The notes under the pieces: generated by a model
What the model was told of the DNA's origin: nothing
Databases searched by the model: none
Seen by the model: the letters and a program-made list of their open reading frames with translations, nothing else
Origin: Aquatica leii
Lineage: Eukaryota; Arthropoda; Insecta; Coleoptera; Lampyridae
NCBI GenBank assembly: GCA_035610365.1
Contig: CM069433.1
Span: 81,688,236-81,752,235 of the forward strand
Length of the DNA stretch: 64,000 nt
Direction of reading: 5' to 3'
Program-made: the position numbers and the translations under genes
In this document: one piece after another, positions 34,860 to 43,859 of the stretch
Position numbering within the stretch: position 1 is the first letter of the stretch
Layout: every line of letters begins with the position of its first letter

Positions 34860-35875
34860 TGATGCCTGTAAAATACGTCAAAACGGACGGAAGCACAAAA
34901 AATTTTATACTGAATTTGTTTGTTTACAAGCGTCGTTGCCACATCAACTAATCCATCAGCAAACTCGATTAAAGCAGTAATTTTTTTATTATAGATGATT
35001 AGTAGTATATACCCAAATACTTAGTACATATTATTAGAGTTAATTCCTGTGGTAGAGAAAAAACGTAATGCACAACGCGTAGGTAAGTTTCTTTTTTATT
35101 CTCGGTGGGTTTTTTCCCATCTCTAATAAAAAAATTCACTTACCCCCACTTGTAGTGCAAATAACTATTTATCAGCAATATTAAGGCGTGTGTTCATCTC
35201 AACTAAGAGGAAGCAATTGAGGCTTATAAAATTTTCCTCGTTAGTAAATTTCGTGGAACGTTTCTGAAAGTTAAGCAACCACGCTCTTCATATACTTTGC
35301 AAAATCACACTTATCCAGATTAAATAAATAATTTTTTTAATGTCGATATCTTGTATTAAATATGTTCTTTATAGTTGTTAAATAGAACACAGTTCTTCTC
35401 ATATTTCTTGTGCGACTTCATTCATCTTGACCACATAGTTGTGATCATTGTCCGTAAGCAAATGTTGATCTATCGATACGTTATCGGTAAGATGTTTCAA
35501 AGGGGAAGAAGAAATAACAATCGACGATAAAATTGAGGGTTGAATTTAAAGCTGTTTTGAGCCGTTGTCATTCACCATGTTTTTGTAACAAAGCAGGAAG
35601 TTGTAAAACATATCTCATACTCTTTATTCAACGACTGTCAGCATCTGCTGAAAAGCCGACAAATTCAATATCATGTTCTTCAGCAAGTTTACGCATTAAA
35701 CTTCTATTTTTTAATGGCTCTGCGCCAGAATAACGTACGTAATTATACGTGCGTTATTATGGCGCAGCCACCGATTTCTTTTGAAACTGCTAATATTTTC
35801 TCCAAAAATGTAGCCTGGAAATGAAATGATGATGAATGCTTTTATTACTGAGCAAGCTATCCTCATTCGAAACCA
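34860..35875. other. Non-coding stretch
   Basis: Nothing was recognised. Short ORFs near 35.5-35.9 kb have no family features. Confidence 0.4.
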
Positions 35876-35879
35876 GACA

Positions 35880-36320
35880 AGTGTACACCAGATTGCATAT
35901 TGCAATCATTGCAATCATTGCAAATAATGCATTGTGAATGCAAGGATTGCATAGTGACTGCAAACCAGCTGCAAACACTGCATAGCGATTTCAAAGAGTA
36001 CATAGTGATTGCCTAGAGCACCAATATTTGTAGCAGAATACTACACAATGTTACTAGATTATCGATCAGGTTTTATCTCCTCCCAAAGTTGAAATTACCC
36101 TTTTTTGAATAAAAATGTCCTCTTTACTTATATTTATATAATTTTTACTGCACATATGTATATCAGTATTTAATTTGGTATCAATTGCATCGATCTGTTA
36201 ATTGCAAAGACTTGAAATGGATTGCAAAAAATGCATTGTGATTGCAGAAACTGCATAGTAATTGGAAAGACTGCGTAGTGATTTCAATAGTGATTGCAAA
36301 GATTCAAATTGGATTACGTG
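35880..36320. repeat. Degenerate short-period repeat (GATTGCAAAGACTGCATAGT type)
   Basis: Many imperfect copies of GATTGCAAAGACTGCATAGT-like units occur in two clusters (35890-36020 and 36195-36320). A Penelope-like element appears to have inserted at the right edge, since GGATTACATGATGT at its far side resembles GGATTACGTGATGT here. Confidence 0.6.
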
Positions 36321-36344
36321 ATGTAATAGCGAAGGCTTCCACGG

Positions 36345-36424
36345 CGGAATATGGGTTTAATACCATTCTTACGAAGGAGTTTCCATTTTTGATCTGTAAC
36401 CTTGTGAATGTAGGGTAAAAAGGC
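36345..36424 (-). repeat. Inverted fragment of the Penelope-like element
   Basis: The stretch from GAATATGGGTTTAATACC to AATGTAGGGTAAAAA is the reverse complement of about 37553-37632 within the RT/GIY-YIG frame, with a handful of differences. It forms the 5' edge of the insertion. Confidence 0.75.
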
Positions 36425-36528
36425 CAACGCCACTGTAGTTTTGAACCAAATTGATTATGTTACGAAAATCAATTCTATTTTGTCTGAGGAAACTTACGTT
36501 CTTCTAACCCATAACCCCACTTCGAGGA

Positions 36529-38031
36529 TTGAACGTGAGGTTAGCCAAATCTTCCAATCTACCTCCTGAAACTAAACGTCGACTTACCCCATCAGATTCT
36601 AAACCACTTCGTCTATACGGACTTCCTAAAATTCACAAACAAGGTATTCCTTTTCGACCTATCGTTAGTACTATCCAATCTCCTACCTACAAGGTAGCCA
36701 AGTTCTTGTCCAACATTCTTTGCGAGTTTACAGGTAAAACCTCTTCTCACATCCTCAACTCTCAGCATTTTATTCAACGTCTAGAAACTATAAAACTTGA
36801 ACCCCAAGATCTTCTCGTGAGCTTTGATGTTACTTCACTTTTTACTAAAGTTCCTATTAAGGATTCGCTTATTATCATCAAACAGATTCTGTCTCAACAT
36901 GGTAAGGACTTGAGTTTGATTCCTCTTATTGAAAAGTGTCTATCCTCTACTTACTTCCAATTTGATAACAAGTTTTACGAACAAGTTTCTGGTGCTGCTA
37001 TGGGTTCTCCTCTATCACCTGTTGTAGCTAATATTTTTATGGAATCCTTTGAAACGGTTGCTTTGGAATCATCAATATTAAAACCTAAAGTGTGGTTTAG
37101 ATATGTTGACGACACGTTTATTGTTTGGTCTCATGGTCATCTTGAATTGTCTAAGTTTCTTGATCATTTTAACAATCAACACTTAGATATCAAATTTACT
37201 ATGGAAATCGAGAGTAATGGTTCTCTTCCATTTCTTGACGTTCTGGTGACTCGTAAGCCCGACGTGCTTCTGAGCCATTCTGTTTATCGTAAACCCACCC
37301 ATACGTACAGATACCTTTATGCTTCGTCTCATCATCATCCTGCACAGAAACGTTCTGTTATTGAATCTTTGGTTCATCGTGCCTTTTCTATTTGTCAACT
37401 TGAGAATCTAGACTCAGAACTCCGTCATCTTACTAGAACCTTAGTGAACAATGGTTATGTAAAGCGAGATATTCATAGAGTTATTAATCGTCGTTTACAT
37501 CCACGTACTCGATTACCTAAGGACATTTCTACTCCCGAATCCAACTCGAAATTGGCTTTTTTACCCTACATTCACAAGGTTACAGATGAAATAGGGAAAC
37601 TCCTTTGTAAAAATGGTATTAAACCCATATTCAACTCGACAGGCAAAATCTCTCAGATCCTTCCTTCTTCCAAAGACAAATTTCCTACACTTTTATCACA
37701 AGGTGTATACCAAATTCTCTGTTCTTGTGGTTTAGTCTACATTGGTGAAACCGGTCGTTCCGTCATTACTCGCATTTCAGAACATGATCGTTGTTTAAGG
37801 AAAAGGTATACTTCCAAGTCTGCGGTCGCTGAACATCATTTTACTACAGGTCACAAGATAGATTTTGATAATGTTTCGTTGATTGCCATATCTCCATTCT
37901 TTTTCAACAGGAAATTCCGAGAAAGCATAGAAATCATCAAACACCCCAATAACTTCAATCGCGATCATGGTTTCGAACTATCCCCTCTTTGGTTGCCGGT
38001 TATTAGTCATTTATCAAAACATGCCCCCTAG
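36529..38031 (+). CDS. Penelope-like reverse transcriptase with GIY-YIG endonuclease
   Basis: Open frame of 500 codons, the longest in the window. RT blocks in order: YGLPKIHKQGIPFRPIVST (about residue 30), LLVSFDVTSLFTKVP (motif A, about 95), GAAMGSPLSPVVANIFME (motif B, about 160), WFRYVDDTFIVW (motif C, YVDD, about 190) and PFLDVLVTRK (motif D). The GIY-YIG domain follows at about 390-490: GVYQILCSCGLVYIGETGRS, then ITRISEHDR, AEHHFTTGHKIDF and the ESIEIIKHP block with the catalytic glutamate. The paired cysteines in the GIY-YIG segment fit Penelope-clade elements. Its start (TTG at 36529) is only where the frame opens; related protein sequence upstream (NATVVLNQIDYVTKINSILS) lies in another frame, so the N terminus is decayed. 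Neutral decay has so far left RT and endonuclease open, suggesting recent insertion. Confidence 0.85.
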   Translation: MNVRLAKSSNLPPETKRRLTPSDSKPLRLYGLPKIHKQGIPFRPIVSTIQSPTYKVAKFLSNILCEFTGKTSSHILNSQHFIQRLETIKLEPQDLLVSFDVTSLFTKVPIKDSLIIIKQILSQHGKDLSLIPLIEKCLSSTYFQFDNKFYEQVSGAAMGSPLSPVVANIFMESFETVALESSILKPKVWFRYVDDTFIVWSHGHLELSKFLDHFNNQHLDIKFTMEIESNGSLPFLDVLVTRKPDVLLSHSVYRKPTHTYRYLYASSHHHPAQKRSVIESLVHRAFSICQLENLDSELRHLTRTLVNNGYVKRDIHRVINRRLHPRTRLPKDISTPESNSKLAFLPYIHKVTDEIGKLLCKNGIKPIFNSTGKISQILPSSKDKFPTLLSQGVYQILCSCGLVYIGETGRSVITRISEHDRCLRKRYTSKSAVAEHHFTTGHKIDFDNVSLIAISPFFFNRKFRESIEIIKHPNNFNRDHGFELSPLWLPVISHLSKHAP

Positions 38032-38329
38032 CAACCGTAACCCAATCAGGGTCGAGCTTAACCACCCGTGACGATCCTTTTCCTTTAAATACGGAGACTA
38101 TTTCTTCTTAAGTCACTTCTACGGAGTTTAGAATCTGGCTTCGTTCACAAGTTGATTACCTAACTCGGTAGTGGTTCTTTGTTAGATTTTCGTTTGCTTT
38201 TTCAGGTTATCGTTTTCTTTCTTAGCTTTTCAGAGTTTAGGTTATGGCTTGTTTCGCAAGTGGATAACCTAACTTTTGAGAAGTTTTTAGTTAGATTTCG
38301 ATTGCTTGTTTGAGTTTTGCGATTTATCT

Positions 38330-38372
38330 CACGCCCTGATGAAGCCCTTTACGAAAGTGGGCGAAACTTTGG
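38330..38372 (+). ncRNA. Hammerhead-ribozyme-like motif in the Penelope 3' tail
   Basis: CTGATGA at 38336-38342, stem II GCCC...GGGC closed by a TTTACGAAAGT loop, then GCGAAAC with GAAA at 38363-38366. This is the CUGAUGA-stem II-GAAA hammerhead core. Hammerheads of this minimal kind are established in Penelope-like element ends. After GAAAC the sequence reads TTTGGC rather than GUC, so this copy may be inactive. Confidence 0.6.
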
Positions 38373-38554
38373 CAGCTTCGATTGCAACTATGACACGCTC
38401 CAAACCCGGAAGACATTCTAATGTTAGTATGGATTACATGATGTTTCAATAGCCATGTACACTTAATTGCAACACTGAATTACTCCTCGATTAGTTCTTT
38501 AAATCTGAAAATACCTTCTTCAAAACGCTCACTAGCTCCGTATTCTCTTCTTAT

Positions 38555-38715
38555 TCTAGTTACTTGGATTACCTCGTATAATCCTTGGATAACCTTGTAC
38601 AACCTTTGGATAACTCTTAAATAACCTTTGGATAACCTCGAATAATTCTTAGATATTCCCGATATAACCCTGGCAACCCAGATATCGCCTTGGATCACTC
38701 CGGAATTACCTCTAC
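38555..38715. repeat. Degenerate minisatellite (GGATAACCTTG type)
   Basis: About eight to nine irregular units like GGATAACCTTGTACAACCTT with periods near 17-20 bp, the same family as 31640-31765. The minus-strand ORF at 38480-38698 is a by-product. Confidence 0.7.
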
Positions 38716-38719
38716 TGTG

Positions 38720-40625
38720 TACGAAAGATTACTCCGTGGCACACCTCTCGCTTAAGCTTAACTACATAGTTAAAAGCTTCTTAATTTATTGGTAACCTTT
38801 CGGATTGCTCGTGAGTCTATCATGCTGATATTGCAAATTATAAATTAGAATTGTATCTATTAATGTGATATTAGCTATTTATTCGATTAAAATTTGACGG
38901 TCTAAAATGTTAGTACCTACTAAATTTAATATTTTTATTTTTGGGAAGCTTTGGGTTATACAAACTATTGTTATTCGATAGAAAATTGAACATTTTGTGC
39001 TTTTTAGAATCAAACGTTTCCCTTACTTTTCTTTTTAGGATTACATAGATTTATAGAGAACTGTGTTGTTTGACAATTACCATAAAACTATATGTGAAAA
39101 TTCTTACTAAGAAGGTGAATTACACATTAGACTTATGACACGAGTTACTTGTTCTGACAACCTATTGACTACAATTAGGTTTTTTTTATCGACAAGGACT
39201 AGTTTATAAACAATCAATGCAACTTCAAAAAGGTTGGAAATAGAGATGTTACTTGAAAATGGTTGAAAATAGGGATGTTACGAAGATGTTCGAAACTGTA
39301 ACCGTAACCGAAAAAAATATTTTAGATAGTTTCTTCTAGTTTTATTATTTCATATCTCGTGTTCAATTCTGAAATCAAATTGAAGAAAAATTACTTTTAC
39401 CTCTGTATATTCTAGGAAAATCCTAAGAATCAATATAGGCTTCATGGTTTGCAGCGATTATCTAAATTAAACACCAAGTGTTTACGTCAATTATCAAATA
39501 GTTCACGCATAAATACATATTAACAATCGTGTGAAAATAAGAAAGTACTAACAAAGATGTTTAAAGTTCGGCAGACGAAAGTGAGAGACTATTAAACAAT
39601 AACAAAATTTTATTAACGTTCATAAACAAATGATTGGCTATGTGTCTGTAATTGCGATTGTATGGCAATTGCGCAATGTATAAATTGTAGGAACACCTAA
39701 ACTACAACATAATTAATGATTAACAAAAGTAAGTTAAAACATCATCTGGTTTGTCTATAGAACGTAAAGATTCAAATGAAATATTCATGAATATTTATAA
39801 TAGATTCGTATTTTGTAATTAACGCAATGCAGTTTTTGAAGCGATTACAATCCTATAACGAGGCATACTAAGTAAGCCGTAGTAAATAAACCAATTAATG
39901 TAATCCTTTCTAGAAAATTATGTTGTTAAATTTGATATTGTCTGCTGCCTTCTTAATACCAAAACAGTTAAATAAAGTAACGGGTGACTATTTTTACATC
40001 TATGATGTGATCAAATACTATTGCCAACAATTAAGAGTCAATGAACGAAATTAGTTTATTCCAATACTCGTTAAAAATGTATTGTTCTATTGTGGGATAA
40101 TAAAAAGAAAAGTGTAGATTATTGATCAATTATAGACGTATCATCATTACCAATACACCCATTACTATTACATTATATAACTTTCAAAAATATATTATAC
40201 AACACTCCGTGATATACCGAAGGCAATTCAGTTTTACGGAAACACCGTTTCTTGTATATAACCTTTTGTGTATACTATTTGATAATTTGTTCTATTTAAT
40301 GCTGTGTAAAAATTAGAAAACAAATTACTCATACATAACACGAGATTGATGTGAGTTTATTAGCCACTAAAAGTATAATCACATTTCCTTTGATATAAAA
40401 GCATTCTTTTTATATATTTTCATGGTCAACACGATAGAAAAACGTATATTCGCTGCAATATAATCGTGCACTCTCTTAGGTTACTATTTATATCTTTGAT
40501 TATGACATTATATGACATACCTGCATCGTTAATTCTAATTTCTACTGCGCAACGAGGAAATTGCATATAAATATTTAGTTGCGTTATTTTTTGTCACTTT
40601 TGTATTTTAATGCGTTTTTTATTTG
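38720..40625. other. Presumed intron of Amph upstream of the exon
   Basis: AT-rich DNA with no coding segment. Two related GGTTGGAAATAGAGATGTTAC-like pieces occur at 39230-39290. The last 40 bases form a T-rich polypyrimidine tract ending at the Amph splice acceptor. Confidence 0.5.
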
Positions 40626-40631
40626 TTGCAG
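40614..40631 (+). other. Splice acceptor of the Amph exon
   Basis: CGTTTTTTATTTGTTGCAG: strong T-rich tract and a consensus CAG directly before the phase-0 exon start. Confidence 0.85.
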
Positions 40632-40767
40632 ATTTTACAAAATTTAGGAAAGGTGGATCGAACAGCTGATGACATATTTGATGAGCATCTTCAAAACTTC
40701 ACTCGGCAACAAAATGCAGCAAATAAATTACAAAAGGAATTTAGTAATTACATTCGCTGTGTAAGAG
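40632..40767 (+). CDS. Amph: Amphiphysin coding exon (N-BAR domain)
   Basis: A single internal exon of 136 bp. It reads ILQNLGKVDRTADDIFDEHL, QNFTRQQNAANKL and QKEFSNYIRCVR, which matches the early N-BAR region of insect Amphiphysin (roughly residues 24-68) nearly residue for residue from memory of the Drosophila protein. The exon begins in phase 0 after TTTTTTATTTGTTGCAG and ends with one base of the next codon before GTAATA, consistent with an alanine codon continuing in the next exon. Amphiphysin binds and tubulates curved membranes; in flies it organises muscle T-tubules and apical membranes. I searched by eye for the N-terminal exon (start, AKTVQKHAGRAKEK-like) upstream and the next exon (AAQ..SKTLMDS-like) downstream and found neither, so introns flanking it are large. 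No damage is visible in the exon. Confidence 0.93.
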
Positions 40768-40773
40768 GTAATA
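40768..40773 (+). other. Splice donor of the Amph exon
   Basis: The exon ends AAGAG and the intron starts GTAATA, an acceptable GT donor. The intron then carries a transposon from about 40872. Confidence 0.8.
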
Positions 40774-40871
40774 AATGCATATTTATTATTCTAAAATTTT
40801 AAGGAAAAACCAACTTAATCTCTTGCAATTCAATACAATTAAATATAAAAATTCTCAGTGTGGTTATTTTT

Positions 40872-43372
40872 GAAGTAGGTGGGGATTTTGTGTTCAAACA
40901 ACTTGGGATTATATATCAAATTTGTTGGAGGATTACTTCTTAACCATTAGACACATCACTACGAAATTTGGCACGGTAATACATAATCAACTCGCCCACA
41001 TTAAAAATATGACAACCCAAACTTATGTTTTTTTTTTAAATAGAACACCTTGTATTTTTTGAATTTTTGGATTTTTTGTACCATTTAGAATCAAAAATGT
41101 ATAATATTGTATTGCTCTATCATTTACCGTTCTAAAGATATTATCACTATAATGCTAAAATAGTCAACTTGGACTCAACTCGGTGCTCATGAAAATTTTT
41201 TAATCTGTTTTGTACCATCGATTACTGATAATAGTCGAGTTTTAAAATAAGTAAAAAATGTTTTGAAAAAATCGTAAAACTACATACAATTATTAGTTGC
41301 GAAATGTAATTTTTCTCAGTTGTTTTCAAATGTAACACTATATATTATTTCATATTTGAATTCTACGTAGAATGTAAATACTAAATGATGATAGGTTTTA
41401 TAGTCGTTAGACGAACCATGCTTGTGCAATTGACGCTTTTATGTGAAAATAAAATAACAACCAAAGCAACAAAGATAAAACGCTCATAGCGATACATTAA
41501 TAAGCTGATGGAAATCATTTATTAATAACATTAATAACTAAATAATAAAACGATTTCCTAAACTTAAAAAAATTAATAGAACAAACAAAAAAAGTCTAGT
41601 ACTTAAAGTAAATGTTCAAAATGCGCACCGTGCCTTGCTAAATATATTTTATACCGCTCCAAAAACGGACGTTTTACCTGTAACAACATCTGAGGAGAAA
41701 TGAACTGAAAGGCAGTTGTTATTCTATTTTTCATGTCTTTGCTTGTGATAGGCGGGTGTTTTCTTTATCGAAGCTCCAAAGAAGGCAATCAAGAGGCGTA
41801 AGATCAGGTGATCGAACTGGTCAGTTTTGTGCACCATCTTGTCCTATCCACTTCAACCGATAATATCTATTAATATATTGCCTAACGTTGATTGTATTAT
41901 GTGAAGGAGCGCCATCGTGTTTGAAACCACATAGCTCGAATTCTATCTAGCTCGATATTTTCCAAAAGTACTGGTAAATCATTTTCCAAAAGTGTAAATA
42001 CCTTCCTCAGTAAGACTTCCATCAAAGAAAAAAGGATCAAACACATTGCAATTTAATATACCATCTCGCAAATTAACTGACTATTGGTGTTGGTGATTAA
42101 CCACTCTTAAAAGGTGTGGATTGTTAACTGAATAATGATAAATATGTTTCCATTATTGTGAAACGTTGCCTTATCCTACAATAGAATTTTGTCAACAAAA
42201 TTGGGATTTTATTAGTTACCCATTGACTGAAAGATTCGCCAGTTTGAAAATTTATTTTATTTAAAGCTTGTTGTTGTTTGATGTGATAAGGATCGAACTT
42301 GTTTTTCTTAGTAAAACTGGGAGTTTCTATTTATGTCTATATTTTTGCTTATCTGTCTGGTACTAATTTGTTGATTTTCTATTAAGGATGCAACAACTTG
42401 AAATTTACTTCATTTATGTTTGCTTTACAGTGTTTGGGATAACACACTTCCAAAATTTATAAATCTCTCAGCCACATTTTTAAACGATTTTTCCCGAGGT
42501 TGTTTTCTTTCTGGGTATCGGTCACTATACAATTGGCTAGCAAGCAAAGCATTTCTATGAGGTTCCTCATAAATGAAGATCATATCGACCATTTCATCTT
42601 TTGACAAGTTCGATTTATAGAAAAAGTTGTAAACAATCACGCAAAAAACAAAACTTACTCACAATCGACGATTATTCTAATAACAAAACAAATGTTAAAA
42701 CATTAGATGCCGCTGTTAATCTTTATTATAAACGTTCACCTTACCTGATTCTTTAATTTTAAATTTTATTAACGTAATAGTTTTTTGTCTTAGAATATTT
42801 TCTCATAAAAACGTCAATTCTACAAGAATGGTTCGTTTGACGACTGTAAAATTTATTATCATTTAGAACCTACATTCCAAATACCAAAAAATATACAGAT
42901 TGTTACATTTAAAAAAACTGAGAAAAATTACATTTCGCGTCAACTAATCATTCCATGTACTTTTACGATTTTTTTGAAACATTTATTATTTATTTTAAAA
43001 CTCGACTATTATCAATAATCGATAGTACAAAACAGATTGAATATTTTTCATGAGAGCCCTGACACCGAGGCTTTAAAGTTTACTTTATTTTAGCATTAAA
43101 GTGATATCTTTAGAACGGTTAATGACATAGCAATACAATATGATACATTTTTGATTCTAAATGGTACAGAGAATCTAAAAATTCAAAAAAAGGTGTTCTA
43201 TTAAAAAACATAAGTTTGGGTTGTCATATTTTTTGAAACACCTTGTATGTATTTAAATATTTTTAAAATGTAGGCCACTTAATTATATATTACCGTATAA
43301 AATTTCGTCATGATGTGTCTAGTAGTTAAGAAGTAATCCTCCGATTACACAGTAAACACCCACCCTGTATAT
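40872..43372 (-). mobile_element. Long-TIR Tc1/mariner-type element next to the Amph exon
   Basis: Inverted repeats of about 580 bp form the ends (40872-41455 and 42795-43372); shared landmarks include GGAGGATTACTTCTTAA, AAACTCGACTATTATC and TGGTTCGT..GACGAC. The right tip reads CACCCACCCTGTAT, and the left tip is a degraded AGTAGGTGGGGATTTT. The interior codes for a broken transposase on the minus strand. At 2.5 kb this is a large member of the lineage because of its TIRs. Confidence 0.8.
41600..42640 (-). pseudogene. DUF4817-type transposase pseudogene
   Basis: The N-terminal domain (42640-42425) reads LSKDEMVDMIFIYEEPHRNA and ERKQPREKSFKNVAERFINF. The second-aspartate block is HDGAPSHNTINVRQYINRYY (near 41900), followed by KWIGQDGAQN and SPDLTPLDCLLWSF with the third catalytic residue, then a GTVRILNIYF tail in another frame. 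The first aspartate block between them could not be read. Multiple stops show it is dead. Confidence 0.75.
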
Positions 43373-43750
43373 TGGCCTTAAGAGCGTACATGTAGGCATC
43401 TAGACTATTTTTTTTTCTAAATTAGGAGAAAGCGATTATTATAGTGGAAAAAGTCTCTTTTATTATTGAGCATTATACAGGATGGGGCGAAGTATACGCC
43501 ACGGTTATTATACCAGAACGTGTTTGAATTTAAAAAAAAAATTTCTACCGCTATATACAGAAACTTTCGACTTTTGGTCATCTCGCCAGGCGTGTACTAT
43601 AAAATTATTTAAAATTATAAGCGACTTTTGGCTTAGACCACGTCGTAGTAAAACACCCAGACTTAGGCTTGGTCATAGTCTCTTCTTGAGAGCCAAAACA
43701 AGAAGTAGAACTTGGCCTTTGCCGTATTGTCGTTCGTGAACCCAAACAAA

Positions 43751-43853
43751 CTGACGTTTCGCAAGACATTGCAGCTTGCATCTTCAGAGTGGTAAATGTC
43801 ACTGACATTTACCACTCTGAAGATGCAAGCTGCAATGTCTTGCGAAACGTCAG
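43751..43853. repeat. 103-bp perfect palindrome with hammerhead-like halves
   Basis: Two 51-bp arms (43751-43801 and 43803-43853) are exact reverse complements around one base at 43802. Each arm, read outward, contains CTGAAGATGCAAG...CTTGCGAAACGTCAG, a hammerhead-like core with stem II CAAG/CTTG and a GUC triplet. Exact identity of the arms suggests that the inversion is recent or maintained by gene conversion. Confidence 0.85.
43814..43853 (+). ncRNA. Hammerhead-ribozyme-like motif (right arm)
   Basis: CTGAAGA at 43817-43823, stem II CAAG/CTTG, GAAA at 43844-43847 and GTC at 43849-43851. An identical copy lies on the minus strand in the left arm (43790-43751). Confidence 0.45.
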
Positions 43854-43859
43854 ATGGAG

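Larger units (their letters stand above)
36340..38430 (+). mobile_element. Penelope-like retroelement, 5'-truncated
   Basis: It contains a long open RT plus GIY-YIG reading frame, a 3' tail with a hammerhead-like motif, and at its 5' edge an inverted fragment of its own coding region (36345-36424 is the reverse complement of about 37553-37632). Flanking GGATTACGTGATGT (36313) and GGATTACATGATGT (38429) may be the target-site duplication. Inverted self-fragments at the 5' end are typical of Penelope insertions. Full-length elements encode about 800 residues or more, so the N-terminal part is lacking. Confidence 0.85.
43600..43853 (-). repeat. Penelope-type tail with palindromic junction
   Basis: 43615-43790 on the minus strand is homologous to 16.4-16.6 kb on the plus strand (shared GAGAGCCAAAACAAGAAGTA and GACGTTTCGCAAGACATTG). 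It runs into an inverted partner at 43803-43853. No reverse-transcriptase sequence was seen, so only the tail remains. Confidence 0.55.

Noticed and set aside
43605-43808. Minus-strand ORF of 67 codons sharing peptide words with the ORF at 16398-16616
   Set aside because: The shared words come from homologous non-coding retroelement tails with hammerhead-like sequence, not from a conserved protein.
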